64,000 nt of DNA from Planctomycetota bacterium (GTDB taxonomy: Bacteria; Planctomycetota; Phycisphaerae; Phycisphaerales; SM1A02): contig QWPV01000003.1 of assembly GCA_003671055.1 (NCBI GenBank), positions 1 to 64,000 on the forward strand. The letters are read 5' to 3'. Numbering within the stretch: the stretch's first letter is position 1; each line of letters starts with the position of its first letter. Position numbers and translations under genes: made by a program. The notes beneath the pieces are model-generated. The model made no database searches. It was not told where the DNA came from and saw only the letters and a list, made by a program, of their open reading frames with translations. This document shows, in pieces, positions 43,498-52,747 of this stretch.

Positions 43498-43532
43498 GCC
43501 GCGCCGCAGTTTCGCTGTCCTTTGGAGGTTGC

Positions 43533-44402
43533 ATGAAGGTTTGGATTGATGGAGCACTCGTCGACAAGTCGCAGGCAACAGTCTCGGTCTTTGACCACGG
43601 GCTGTTGTACGGCGATGGCGTGTTCGAAGGCATTCGTGCCTACAACGGCCGCATCTTCAAACTACAAACGCATCTCGATCGACTGCTCGCGAGTGCGAAG
43701 TCGATTCGCCTCACGATGCACTACACCGAGCGCGAACTTGAGCAGGCTGTGCGTGAGACTGTCGCGGCGAATGGTTCGCCCGATGGGTACATCCGTCTGG
43801 TCGTGACTCGAGGCGTTGGTCCACTCGGGCTCTCGCCGTTCACCTGTCCGCGCCCTTGCACGATCGTGATCGCCGATCGCATTCAGCTCTACCCACAGGA
43901 GATGTATGACAACGGTATGCCTGTCATCATCGCGCAACGCCCGAGGATTCCGGTCGAGTGCCTTGACCCTTCGGTGAAGAGTTTGAATTACCTCAACAAC
44001 ATTCTCGCGAAGATTGAAGCGATCGACGCAGGCGTGCATGAGGCGATCATGCTCAACACCGACGGCGAAGTGTGTGAGTGCACAGGCGACAACATCTTCT
44101 TGGTTGCGGGCGGTCGATTGTTGACGCCACCCACCAGCGCGGGATTGCTCGACGGCGTCACGCGCCGATACGTCATGCAGACACTCGCGCCAGCATTGGG
44201 GCTTTCGGTGGAGGAGCGGCGATTCCGCATCGAAGATCTTTTCACTGCGGATGAAGTGTTTCTCACAGGCACCGCTGCGGAAGTCATCGGCGTCACGCGC
44301 ATTGATGGCGAGCAGTTCGGTGATGGAACAGTCGGACCGATCACGCAGAAGTTGATGGCAGAGTTCCGTCGGCGTGTGTCGAAAGACGCGCCGGAAGATT
44401 GA
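43533..44402 (+). CDS. ilvE: Branched-chain amino acid aminotransferase
   Basis: Fold-type IV PLP aminotransferase for Leu/Ile/Val synthesis. The 289-aa protein has VFDHGLLYGDGVFEGIRAYN, IRLVVTRGVGPLGL, the PLP lysine in SVKSLNYLNNILAK (K150), ECTGDNIFLV and EVFLTGTAAEVIGV. GGAGG lies five bases before the ATG. D-amino acid transaminases are related, but the EGIRAYN segment and length favour IlvE. Confidence 0.92.
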   Translation: MKVWIDGALVDKSQATVSVFDHGLLYGDGVFEGIRAYNGRIFKLQTHLDRLLASAKSIRLTMHYTERELEQAVRETVAANGSPDGYIRLVVTRGVGPLGLSPFTCPRPCTIVIADRIQLYPQEMYDNGMPVIIAQRPRIPVECLDPSVKSLNYLNNILAKIEAIDAGVHEAIMLNTDGEVCECTGDNIFLVAGGRLLTPPTSAGLLDGVTRRYVMQTLAPALGLSVEERRFRIEDLFTADEVFLTGTAAEVIGVTRIDGEQFGDGTVGPITQKLMAEFRRRVSKDAPED

Positions 44403-44430
44403 GCGCGAACGATCGAAGGAGTAAAGAACG

Positions 44431-45543
44431 ATGCGTTGCAAAGGTTGCAGTCACTCACTTTGGAATCTGACTGGCAACATCTGCCCCGAGTGCGGGAAAG
44501 AGTTCACGCGCGCAGAGTTTGAATTTCAGCCGTATTCGGTGATGTTCAAATGCCCATCGTGCGCGCAGCCTTATTACGGTGCAGGCGAGAAGGGGCATCT
44601 CGTGCCGACTGCGTTTGAATGCACATCGTGCCACCACGCGATCGACATGGAATCATGCGTGCTCGTACCCGCGAAAGGCAGAGAAGAAGACGCTGTTGCA
44701 GTGGGTGCGCCGGTGCCGTGGACAACGGAGGCAAGTTTCTTCCGCAGATTGTGGGAGACCTCGATTGCTGCACTCGTCAAACCGCGCAGCCTCGGGATTG
44801 CTATCGCCGCACACGAACCACGATTGAAAAGCGCGATGGCATTCTTCGGTGTCGTGATGGGAATATTGTTGGTGATCTCACTCGTGTGCGCCGTCGCGCA
44901 GGGCGGATTCATGATGCTCATGATGGGCGGATTGGGTGGGCTCGGTGGTGGTGGCGGCGGGGCTCCCGTAGTTCCGGGCACTTTCCTGCTCGCATCACAG
45001 ATGGGACCAGGTTTGATCCTTTCCGTTGGCATGCCGCTTTTCTACGGCATTTACATTCCCATCAGCGCGGCAGTCGCAGTCGTACTGTGGCGGATACTCG
45101 GCGGCGAGTCGACGCGAGAGTCGCATCAACCTCCAACACTAACATTCGTGCGTGCGGTTGAAATCTTGCTCTGGTCGAGCGGATCATTGCTCGTCACGCT
45201 CGTGCCATGCGTCGGAAGTTTCGCATCTGTCTGGTGGATCGTGAGTGCTGCAATAGTGACGAGCGCGTTCGTGGGTGCGCGACTCGGTGCAGCATCAACA
45301 GGCAAATCCGCATGGTCAATGGTCCTCGGCATGCTCGCGCCACTGCTCTTGATTTGCGGAGGAGTGATTGCCTTCGCGATGGTGATCGCAGGGATGGGGA
45401 TGTCGAGCGCGCGGGCGAGTGCGCGGGCCAACCTGTCGGGCGCGCAGGCTCCGGCACCTATGGTCGCGCCTGCATCAGCGCCTGAACCTGAGCCCGTCGC
45501 CGAGCCTGCTCTCGTGGAAGACGCCGTTCCAACGCCGAATTGA
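44431..45543 (+). CDS. Double zinc-ribbon multi-pass membrane protein
   Basis: A 370-aa protein. The N-terminus has two Cys4-type ribbons: MRCKGCSHSLWNLTGNICPE followed by CGKEF, and FKCPSCAQPYY with FECTSCHHAI. The rest has five or more membrane helices (AFFGVVMGILLVISLVCAVA, LILSVGMPLFYGIYIPISAA, LLWSSGSLLVTLVPCVGSFA) with a Gly-rich loop, Yip1-like in layout. The C-terminus is Pro/Glu/Ala low complexity. AAGGAG precedes the ATG. Function unknown; style common in planctomycetes. Confidence 0.75.
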   Translation: MRCKGCSHSLWNLTGNICPECGKEFTRAEFEFQPYSVMFKCPSCAQPYYGAGEKGHLVPTAFECTSCHHAIDMESCVLVPAKGREEDAVAVGAPVPWTTEASFFRRLWETSIAALVKPRSLGIAIAAHEPRLKSAMAFFGVVMGILLVISLVCAVAQGGFMMLMMGGLGGLGGGGGGAPVVPGTFLLASQMGPGLILSVGMPLFYGIYIPISAAVAVVLWRILGGESTRESHQPPTLTFVRAVEILLWSSGSLLVTLVPCVGSFASVWWIVSAAIVTSAFVGARLGAASTGKSAWSMVLGMLAPLLLICGGVIAFAMVIAGMGMSSARASARANLSGAQAPAPMVAPASAPEPEPVAEPALVEDAVPTPN

Positions 45544-47100
45544 TCACACCCGCAGTTTTTCCCATGCGCCGTAGCGGAATCTGGCGAGGAAGAGCATGCC
45601 GCGGACGGCGATTTCGAGCATGAGTGCCCACCAGATGCCGACGAGTCCACAGCTGAGCGAGATGCCGAAGTACCACGCGAGTGGGAGTCGAATCGCGTAG
45701 CAACCGAACACCGTGATGCCGAGGATCCACTTGGTGTCGCCGACGCCGCGCAAGCCGTTGCGCACCACCATCGCGAGTGCGAAGAACACTTGGAGTGCGC
45801 CGCTTGCGAAGAGGCACTGTGGGACGAGTGCGAGATGAATCGGATCATCGGAGATCACGCTGCATAACGCGCGGCCGAAGAGCATGAAGATGACGCCTGC
45901 GCTCACCATGATCGCCATGCCAATGAATGTGCAGCGCCAGATTGCTTCGCGTGCGAGGCGTGCGTTGCCTGCGCCGAGATATTGACCAGCGAGCGCGCCT
46001 GCGGCTGTGCCCATCGCGAAGCCTGGAAGAAACGAAAACGCTTCCCACTGCACCGTGATGATGTGTGCGCCGACGAGACCATCCTTTGCTTCCGTCCCGA
46101 TCCCGCGACTCGCAACTTCGCCAATGATGCCGAGGATGAAGAGATTCACCGACCACATCGCGAGGCCTTCGAAGAAATTCGGTATGCCCACGATCGCGAT
46201 GCGCTTCGTCATCACTGGATCAAACCGCAATGCACTCGCATGGAGTTTGAGATCCTGCACGCCACGTCGCAGCACGCGAATCGTCATCCATGCGCCGAAT
46301 GCGTAGCTGATCACGCTGCCGAGTGCGATGCCGAACACGCCCCAGGTGTATGGATCTGTGGGCGAAGGATTCGGGATCTCAGCACCGAGCGCGGAAATCG
46401 TCACGCCCGAAAGCAGCCACGCTGCGATGCAGTTGACGACATTCACCCACACTGCGATTTGAAACGGCTTGTGTGTTTCACCCGCGCCATGCAAACACAT
46501 CGCGCCCACCATCATCACGCCGCTGAAGGGGATGCCCCACGCGAGTGTTTGCACATAGGTCACGCACGCGGCGGAGCCTTCGGGACTGAGATTTGAAAAA
46601 CGCGCGAGTGGTTCGGCGATGAGTGCCATCACGAGCGCAACCAACACACCCCACGCGAGCGAGAGCAGCATCGATTGACCGAGCGCGCGCTCGCCTTCGC
46701 CACGTTCACCACTGCCCATCGAACGCGCGATGATCACTTGACCGCCGACACCGAGACCTGCCATCGCGATGCCGATGAACCATCCGACGAAACTGCCGAG
46801 TCCGACACCGTCCATCGCGCTGCGTGCAATCTCGTGCGGAAGATTTCCCGCGATGAGTTTGTCGACGAAGCCCACGCCAGCCGCCATGGTTTGTTGCAGC
46901 AGGATCGGAATCGCGAGGATCCAAATCGCTTCTTGCATCGTCTTGCCGGCGAGTCTTCCCGCTCTGATCTGTCCCGCTTCTTGGGCGGGCGCATCGACAA
47001 TCTCCGTCGCACCCAATGCAGACATGGGGTCTTCGGGTGAGAGTCCAGCGGCGATGAATTTCTCGGCGCGTGCGGTGTTATCAGAGGGAGACGCGCGCAT
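45544..47100 (-). CDS. MATE-family multidrug/Na+ efflux transporter
   Basis: A 518-aa protein with twelve predicted helices and an N-terminal cytoplasmic extension of ~55 residues. MATE features include the first-half segment WILAIPILLQQTMAAGVGFV with DKLIAGNLP, and the second-half segments IAIVGIPNFFEGLAMWSVNL and FSFLPGFAMGTAAGALAGQY. MATE exporters expel cationic drugs or metabolites by proton or sodium antiport. A -10-like TATGAT lies 13 bp upstream within the end of the HEAT gene. Its stop abuts the stop of the zinc-ribbon gene. Confidence 0.9.
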   Translation of the reverse strand: MRASPSDNTARAEKFIAAGLSPEDPMSALGATEIVDAPAQEAGQIRAGRLAGKTMQEAIWILAIPILLQQTMAAGVGFVDKLIAGNLPHEIARSAMDGVGLGSFVGWFIGIAMAGLGVGGQVIIARSMGSGERGEGERALGQSMLLSLAWGVLVALVMALIAEPLARFSNLSPEGSAACVTYVQTLAWGIPFSGVMMVGAMCLHGAGETHKPFQIAVWVNVVNCIAAWLLSGVTISALGAEIPNPSPTDPYTWGVFGIALGSVISYAFGAWMTIRVLRRGVQDLKLHASALRFDPVMTKRIAIVGIPNFFEGLAMWSVNLFILGIIGEVASRGIGTEAKDGLVGAHIITVQWEAFSFLPGFAMGTAAGALAGQYLGAGNARLAREAIWRCTFIGMAIMVSAGVIFMLFGRALCSVISDDPIHLALVPQCLFASGALQVFFALAMVVRNGLRGVGDTKWILGITVFGCYAIRLPLAWYFGISLSCGLVGIWWALMLEIAVRGMLFLARFRYGAWEKLRV

Positions 47101-47103
47101 GCC

Positions 47104-47949
47104 TTAGGGCGCGATCATAGGCGGCGTTGCTTCGAGCAAGTTGCCTGGAGTCCATTCCATTCCTGCGGGAAAATCAGGTCTCTCAAAGACAACTGGATTC
47201 CAGAACATCATGTAGTCCCACGCGTCTTTGTCGCGCAGGAAGACTGGATATGCGTACACAAGATCTTGCTTGAAGATTTCAGGCACCGAGCGCGACCATT
47301 CGAGCCAGTCTGTGCGATTGCCACCGAAATCCATCGCGGTCATTGTCGTGAGGCTGTCACTCGCTGCGACGTTGACAGCGAGTTCAGGATGATCAAGTGC
47401 AGAAACAAGCGCTTGAAACACGCTCGCAGTGCGATATTGCGCAAGTGCAATTGCGAGTTCAACGCGAACATCTGAATCTTCCGTCTCGCGAATGAGGATG
47501 GGCCAGATGTCGTCGGCAACGGCGGGCGCGTGCAATCGCTGCAGCGCTTTTGCGCTTGCGAGTTTCACTTGACGAAACGGACTCGCGAGTTGCTTCGCGA
47601 TAAGCGCGGCATCTGCAGCATCACCGTGACGACCGAGCGCATCAATTGCTGCAGCGCGCACGAGTGGATCTTGCGCTTCTTGCACATAGAGACGATAGAG
47701 ATCGAGGTAGACGCTGCTGCCACCCCACGGCGCACTCGCGAGAAGGAGCGTGCCTCGTCGCTGATTTTCAGGATCGGTGGAATCTGCGGCCCATGTTGCT
47801 GCTTCAGCGGGAGTGGGCGGCATGAACGATGCGCTGAAGGCGGAGAAGTCGGAACCCATCGTGTCGCAGCCGCCTACGCACAGCGCAACGACGGCGCACA
47901 TGGTCGAAGCAAGGCTGCTCTGGATGTGCTGACGCAGCGTCATTCGCAT
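47104..47949 (-). CDS. HEAT-repeat lipoprotein
   Basis: A 281-aa protein with a signal and lipobox (TMCAVVALCVGGC), then HEAT/PBS-like repeats (DPLVRAAAIDALGRHGDAAD, SPFRQVKLASAKALQRLHAP, DSDVRVELAIALAQYRTASV, HPELAVNVAASDSLTTMTAM) and a unique C-terminus rich in Trp/Pro/Asp. HEAT repeats bind proteins. A much longer upstream open frame exists but reads through the divergent neighbour. The start at 47949 is supported by TACGCT seven bases upstream and the signal peptide. Confidence 0.8.
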   Translation of the reverse strand: MRMTLRQHIQSSLASTMCAVVALCVGGCDTMGSDFSAFSASFMPPTPAEAATWAADSTDPENQRRGTLLLASAPWGGSSVYLDLYRLYVQEAQDPLVRAAAIDALGRHGDAADAALIAKQLASPFRQVKLASAKALQRLHAPAVADDIWPILIRETEDSDVRVELAIALAQYRTASVFQALVSALDHPELAVNVAASDSLTTMTAMDFGGNRTDWLEWSRSVPEIFKQDLVYAYPVFLRDKDAWDYMMFWNPVVFERPDFPAGMEWTPGNLLEATPPMIAP

Positions 47950-47956
47950 GGATCGG

Positions 47957-47999
47957 AGCGTACCTCTCTTGCGCAATGTCTGCACGGTGAAGCTACCCT
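47957..47999. promoter_or_regulatory. Compact divergent promoters without leaders
   Basis: In the 57-bp gap, minus-strand TACGCT (47962-47957) ends 7 nt before the HEAT-gene ATG and plus-strand TACCCT (47994-47999) ends 7 nt before the ATG at 48007. A TTGCGC at 47969-47974 could be the plus -35 with a 19-bp spacer. Neither gene has a ribosome-binding site. Confidence 0.5.
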
Positions 48000-48006
48000 T
48001 CACGCG

Positions 48007-48675
48007 ATGACTTTGACCCCGTCCCTCCATGTGAAGAGCTTTGAACTCGGTGACTTCGCGACCAATGGCTTTGTCGTGTTTGACTCGAGTGATGCAGGGA
48101 AGTCCTGTTGGATCGTGGACTGTCCGTACGAGCCGGGTGCGATGATTGACTTCATCCTTCACGAAGGATTGAAGCCCGAACTCTGCATCCTCACGCATTG
48201 CCATTGCGATCACATCGCCGGCCTTGGAGAGATGCGTCTCAAACTCGGGCCCGTGCCTGTGCTGTGTCATGTGCTTGAGAAGGACTTCAATCAAGATCCC
48301 CATCTCAATCTCTCCGCGTTCATTCCGCCGGGCATTCGTGCGCCTGAAGTCGAGGGTTACCTTGTGCATGGTCAGCTCATGCAATTGCCAGGACTCGGCG
48401 CGTACACATTTCAAATGGTGCATGTGCCAGGGCATAGTCCGGGGATGCTCACGCTTTGGTGTGCGGATGCGGCGATCGCGATTGTGGGGGACACTTTGTT
48501 CGAAGGATCCATCGGGCGCACGGATTTTCCAACGAGTGATCCTGACGCGATGACCCGTTCGCTTCAACTCTTGATGACCTTGCCGGACGCGACGCGGATT
48601 TATCCAGGACACGGTCGCGAGACGACAATTTTGCAGGAACGCCAAACGAATCCGTACCTCCGCGGACTCGTCTGA
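48007..48675 (+). CDS. Metallo-beta-lactamase-fold hydrolase (glyoxalase II-like)
   Basis: A 222-aa protein with the metal motif THCHCDHIAG (HxHxDH, residues 64-69), a later VHVPGHSPGMLTLW, the bridging Asp in IVGDTLFEGSIGRTDFP and the last His in IYPGHGRET. GRTDFP and PGHG are typical of the hydroxyacylglutathione-hydrolase-like/rhodanese-linked group. A thiol ester substrate is likely but not proven. Divergent from the HEAT lipoprotein. Confidence 0.88.
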   Translation: MTLTPSLHVKSFELGDFATNGFVVFDSSDAGKSCWIVDCPYEPGAMIDFILHEGLKPELCILTHCHCDHIAGLGEMRLKLGPVPVLCHVLEKDFNQDPHLNLSAFIPPGIRAPEVEGYLVHGQLMQLPGLGAYTFQMVHVPGHSPGMLTLWCADAAIAIVGDTLFEGSIGRTDFPTSDPDAMTRSLQLLMTLPDATRIYPGHGRETTILQERQTNPYLRGLV

Positions 48676-48714
48676 ACAAGCCACCGTGCATGCCGCTGAC
48701 GCTGCGACTGCCGA

Positions 48715-48720
48715 TATACT
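48715..48720 (+). promoter_or_regulatory. -10 element upstream of nuoD
   Basis: TATACT, as at tRNA-Leu, 13 nt before the ATG at 48734. Predicted leader of about six bases; no ribosome site. Confidence 0.45.
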
Positions 48721-48733
48721 CACCCTCCTAGTT

Positions 48734-50023
48734 ATGCCGTACACATTGCAACCAGACCAGGGCTACGGGCTCGATATTGAGTCGACCGATTACCTGAAAG
48801 ACCACGTCCAATCGCCCGACCGTTGGGTACTGAACTTTGGTCCTCAGCATCCCGCGACGCACACCACCATTCGCTTGGTGCTCGAGCTCGATGGCGAGCG
48901 CATTGCCCGATGCACGCCGCACATCGGCTACCTCCATTCGGGCTTCGAGAAGCTCGGCGAGCATCACGATTACAACCAGTATGTCGCCACGATTAGTCGG
49001 ATGGATTACTCCTCTCCGATCGTGAATGACATTGCGTGGCATCATGCGGTCGAGAAACTTCTCGATGTGCAACTCACGCCGCGCGCGACTGTCTTGCGCA
49101 CGATTCTCTGTGAACTCGGTCGCATTCAGAATCACCTTCTGACGGTCGGTGCAGCAGCACTCGACCTCGGTGCGTTCACCGGATTCCTCTACGGCTTCAA
49201 CGAACGCGAGTTCATCTACGACATCCTTGATTATGTGTCCGGGCAACGCTTCCATCCCGATTGGACTCGCGTGGGTGGTGCGTGGCGCGATGTGCCAGAT
49301 GACGAAGTCTTCATCCGCATGGTGCGCGAGTTCATCGACGTGCGCATGCCCAAGGCGATCAAAGATGTGGAGATGCTCTGCTCGCGCAACCGCATCTTTG
49401 TCGATCGACTTGACGGCGTGGGCGTGCTCTCGAAGGAAGACGCGATTCGCTGGAGCGCGACGGGACCGATGGCGCGCGCGTCCGGTGTTGCACGTGATTT
49501 GCGCAAGGATCAGCCGTATCTCTGCTACGCGGACAACTGGGATGGCGCGGGTGCTGAGCGCGTGAAGTTCACCGTGCCGATTGCAACCGGCGGTTGCTGC
49601 CTTTCGCGATACTTAGTGCGCGTTGAAGAACTCAAGCAGTCGATGCGCATCATCGATCAACTCATCAACAAGATTCCAAAGGGTCCGCTGAATGCGGTCG
49701 CTGATGCGAAGTTCATCATCCCTGAGAAGGGCGATGTCTACGGCAGTATCGAAGGGACCATTCAACTCTTCCAGTTGAACATGCACAACCGCGGGTTCAC
49801 GTCTCCCGTCGGCGAATGCTACGGCGCGATTGAAGGGGCGAATGGCGAACTCGGGTACTACATCGTTTCCAACGGCACGAAGTTTCCGTGGCGCGTGCGC
49901 GTGCGCCCTCCGATTTTTATCAACTTCCAAGTCTTCCCGAAGATGATGGAAGGGCACCAACTTGCGGACATCGTCGCGGTGTTGGGCAGTGTTAACGTGA
50001 TTGCCGCCGAACTTGATCGCTGA
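48734..50023 (+). CDS. nuoD: NADH-quinone oxidoreductase subunit D
   Basis: 49-kDa-type subunit at the quinone site of complex I. The 429-aa protein reads WVLNFGPQHPATHTTIRLVL, HIGYLHSGFEKLGE, YVATISRMDYSSPI, DLGAFTGFLYGFNERE and ends FPKMMEGHQLADIVAVLGSV with NVIAAELDR. The ATG at 48734 gives MPYTLQPDQ; longer frames run across the promoter. No nuoA-C precede it, so complex I genes are split in this genome. Confidence 0.96.
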   Translation: MPYTLQPDQGYGLDIESTDYLKDHVQSPDRWVLNFGPQHPATHTTIRLVLELDGERIARCTPHIGYLHSGFEKLGEHHDYNQYVATISRMDYSSPIVNDIAWHHAVEKLLDVQLTPRATVLRTILCELGRIQNHLLTVGAAALDLGAFTGFLYGFNEREFIYDILDYVSGQRFHPDWTRVGGAWRDVPDDEVFIRMVREFIDVRMPKAIKDVEMLCSRNRIFVDRLDGVGVLSKEDAIRWSATGPMARASGVARDLRKDQPYLCYADNWDGAGAERVKFTVPIATGGCCLSRYLVRVEELKQSMRIIDQLINKIPKGPLNAVADAKFIIPEKGDVYGSIEGTIQLFQLNMHNRGFTSPVGECYGAIEGANGELGYYIVSNGTKFPWRVRVRPPIFINFQVFPKMMEGHQLADIVAVLGSVNVIAAELDR

Positions 50024-50032
50024 GATTTTCTT

Positions 50033-50578
50033 ATGAGCTGGCACACAAAGCCTTCTGCCACAACCCGAGTTCCGAAGAGCACCACGCCTTTCGTCACTGC
50101 CGCGCATGCTGCGCGTTGGACGACGGAGATTCTGCCGAAGTACGCAGTGAAGCACGGCGCGCTCATGCCCATCTTGCATGAAGTGCAACATGAGCATCGC
50201 CACATTCCGCTCCAAGCGATGGTGGAGATCGCGGCGTTTCTGGAGATTCATCCTTCACAAGTCTTCGACACCGTGAGTTTCTACGAAGAGTTTCACACGG
50301 AGAAAGTCGGGAAGTGCGTCATCGGCGTCTGCCAATCGATTGCGTGCGAAGTGTGCAATCACAAGGAGATTCTCGATCGTGTGCGCACTCGACTTGGCAT
50401 CGAGCCACACGAGACGACTGCGGATGGCAAGTTCACATTGCTCACGATGGAGTGCCTTGGCAGTTGCGACACCGCGCCTGTTGCGCTGTTTGGTGAGACG
50501 CTGCATGAGAATCTCACGGTTGCGAAACTCGATGCGCTGCTTGACGAAGCAGTAGCGAATGTCAGCGGATCCCACTAG
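50033..50578 (+). CDS. nuoE: NADH-quinone oxidoreductase subunit E
   Basis: 24-kDa-type [2Fe-2S] subunit. The 181-aa protein shows PSQVFDTVSFYEEF and cluster ligands in VCQSIACEVC and CLGSCDTAP. An N-terminal extension of ~20 residues (Ser/Thr/Lys) precedes the fold. Follows nuoD by nine bases. Confidence 0.94.
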   Translation: MSWHTKPSATTRVPKSTTPFVTAAHAARWTTEILPKYAVKHGALMPILHEVQHEHRHIPLQAMVEIAAFLEIHPSQVFDTVSFYEEFHTEKVGKCVIGVCQSIACEVCNHKEILDRVRTRLGIEPHETTADGKFTLLTMECLGSCDTAPVALFGETLHENLTVAKLDALLDEAVANVSGSH

Positions 50579-50604
50579 ATGAGCGTTGCGAAGGAGCGCG
50601 CGCG

Positions 50605-50868
50605 ATGAGCGATGAGAACTCTCTCTTCCGCAACATAGGACAGTTCTTTGGTCACGTGGTAAACGCGATCAAGCATGATCCAACAGTTCCGACTGAGCCT
50701 AGCGCGTCAGCAACAGTGCCGACAGAAGTGAACCGAGAGGTTCAAGAAGCGAGACAGGGTGAGTTCATCCTGCGACGCACAACGATTGATGAGGTCTTGC
50801 GCGCGCCGCAAGTTCCTCAAGATGAAGCAACTTCGACTTCGAAGCACGAGACCGACCAATGCCAATGA
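50605..50868 (+). CDS. Small unrecognised protein between nuoE and nuoF
   Basis: An 87-aa hydrophilic protein (FRNIGQFFGHVVNAIKHDPT, then EFILRRTTIDEVLRAPQVPQ). GAAGGAG lies upstream of the ATG, and its end overlaps the nuoF start by ten bases, so it is very probably translated in the nuo operon. It has no cysteines suited to a cluster except one at the end. No family recognised. Confidence 0.7.
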   Translation: MSDENSLFRNIGQFFGHVVNAIKHDPTVPTEPSASATVPTEVNREVQEARQGEFILRRTTIDEVLRAPQVPQDEATSTSKHETDQCQ

Positions 50869-52208
50869 CCGAACCCGTCCTCACAAAGCGTATTCCGAGT
50901 TGGCCGTGGAGCGATCCCAAGGGTCGACACATCGTTGGCTACGACGAGTTCGTCAACACGGGCGGCTATAACGCGCTCGACAAAGCCCTGAGCATGCAGC
51001 CGAGCGAGATCGTGTCGCTCGTGAAGGATGCGAATCTTCGTGGTCGTGGTGGTGCGGGCTTTTCTGCAGGATTAAAGTGGACATTCCTTCCACCAGTCGA
51101 TGGTGGTCGACGCTATCTCTGCATCAACTGCGATGAAGCGGAGCCTGGAACATTCAAGGATCGATTGCTCGTGGACTTCGATCCGCATCAGGTGCTTGAA
51201 GGCATCGCAATCGCATGCTTCGCGTGTCAACTCGACACTGCGTACTTCTTCATTCGCGGTGAGTATCACCATCAAGCGAAGGTGATGGAGCGCGCGATTC
51301 AAGAGGCGTATGCGAAGGGGATCTTCGGCAAGCAGGGTTTGATGAACGGGAAGTCGAAGTTCGCTGTCGATTGCCATATGCATCGCAGCGCAGGCGCGTA
51401 CATCTGCGGCGAAGAAACTGGATTGCTTGAGGCGATCGAAGGCAAGCGTGGTTGGCCGCGCATCAAGCCGCCATTTCCTGCGGTCAAAGGCCTGTTTGGT
51501 CGACCAACGATCATCAACAATGTCGAAACGCTCGCTGCGGTTTCGCCGATTGTTGAGCACGGTCTCGCATGGTGGAAGAGTCTCGGATGCGAGAGCAACA
51601 TCGGTGGCGCACCCAGTTACGGTCCCAAACTCATGGGCGTGAGCGGTCACGTGACGCGACCTGGTACCTACGAATGCGACCTCGGTACTCCGCTCTCAAC
51701 GCTCGTGAACACGCATTGTCTCGGCATGCGCAATGGAAAGAAGTTCAAGGGCGCGATCGCTGGCGGTGTCTCGATGGGCATCCTCGGACCAGATCAGTTT
51801 GATGCGCCAATGGACTTTGACATCGGCCGCCGATGTGATGTGCTCGGCCTTGGTACCGCGTGCCCCACGGTGTTCGACGAGGACACTGACATGGTCGCCG
51901 TCGCACGCAACATCGCGCGCTTCTTCAAGAACGAGTCGTGTGGGCAGTGCACACCGTGCCGCGAAGGTGCAGGGTGGATCTTCAAGCTCATCACGCGCAT
52001 CGAACGCTACGACGCGACCACGCGCGACCTCGACATGCTCGTGGAGATTGCAACATCGATGGGACTCACGCCAGGCACCACCATCTGCGGACTCGCAGAC
52101 GGCAACAACTGGGCGATCCGCACGATTGTCAGCAAGTACCGTTCGGAGTTCGAAGCACGCGTGAAGCGTGTGAGCATTCCTGTGACGCTCTCCGCGTCGC
52201 GCGCGTAA
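50859..52208 (+). CDS. nuoF: NADH-quinone oxidoreductase subunit F
   Basis: 51-kDa-type NADH/FMN subunit. The 449-aa protein has GRGGAGFSAGLKW (NADH site), CINCDEAEPGTFKDR (FMN region), GAYICGEETGLLEAIEGKRG and the [4Fe-4S] ligands SCGQCTPCREG plus TTICGLADG. ATG at 50859 or 50865. Together with nuoD/E it forms a peripheral-arm subset of complex I. Confidence 0.96.
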   Translation: MPMTEPVLTKRIPSWPWSDPKGRHIVGYDEFVNTGGYNALDKALSMQPSEIVSLVKDANLRGRGGAGFSAGLKWTFLPPVDGGRRYLCINCDEAEPGTFKDRLLVDFDPHQVLEGIAIACFACQLDTAYFFIRGEYHHQAKVMERAIQEAYAKGIFGKQGLMNGKSKFAVDCHMHRSAGAYICGEETGLLEAIEGKRGWPRIKPPFPAVKGLFGRPTIINNVETLAAVSPIVEHGLAWWKSLGCESNIGGAPSYGPKLMGVSGHVTRPGTYECDLGTPLSTLVNTHCLGMRNGKKFKGAIAGGVSMGILGPDQFDAPMDFDIGRRCDVLGLGTACPTVFDEDTDMVAVARNIARFFKNESCGQCTPCREGAGWIFKLITRIERYDATTRDLDMLVEIATSMGLTPGTTICGLADGNNWAIRTIVSKYRSEFEARVKRVSIPVTLSASRA

Positions 52209-52228
52209 GTGTTCGCAACAGGATTTTC

Positions 52229-52747
52229 ATGGATGAGTCCGCCGAACTTCCACCGCGTCCTTCCTTCGAACTAACCGTTCGCTGTGAACGCGCGGTGGTG
52301 GGAATGCTTGGCGCAGCGGCATGCGCCACGCTCGAACACGGGCTCACTCATTCACTCGTGCGTGCTTGCGGACAACTCGCTTATCCGATCCACGCGATTC
52401 ACATCAAAGTGATCGACGATACGCAAATGTCCTCGCTGCACGAGCAGTTTTCTCGCGTTGCAGGCACGACCGATGTGCTGACATTTCCTTCCAACGAGTG
52501 CGGCGCGCCAGTGGATGCGAGTATCGCGATCTGCTGCGATGTCGCGGCGCGCGCAGCAATCGAGCGCGGGCACTCGCTCGAACGCGAATTGCTGCTCTAC
52601 GCGCTGCACGGAGTTCTGCACTGCGCAGGCTACGATGATCACGACGACGAGGCGCACACGCGCATGCACGCAGAAGAGGATCGCATCCTCGAAGCGATTG
52701 GAGTTGGGCGAACCTTTCGCGCCGACACCTCAAGTGAGAACGCCTAA
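52229..52747 (+). CDS. ybeY: rRNA maturation endoribonuclease YbeY
   Basis: A 172-aa metalloprotein for 16S rRNA 3'-end maturation and ribosome quality control. The zinc motif is LHGVLHCAGYDDHDDEAHTR (HGxLHxxGYDH type); TTDVLTFPSNE precedes it. CAGGA lies before the ATG. The next gene, a CorC-type protein, is its usual partner. Confidence 0.93.
   Translation: MDESAELPPRPSFELTVRCERAVVGMLGAAACATLEHGLTHSLVRACGQLAYPIHAIHIKVIDDTQMSSLHEQFSRVAGTTDVLTFPSNECGAPVDASIAICCDVAARAAIERGHSLERELLLYALHGVLHCAGYDDHDDEAHTRMHAEEDRILEAIGVGRTFRADTSSENA

Noticed and set aside
47950-48744. N-terminal extension of the HEAT lipoprotein to 546 residues
   Set aside because: The extension is antisense to the metallo-beta-lactamase-fold gene and places the signal peptide internally; a start at 47949 fits the lipobox and promoter.
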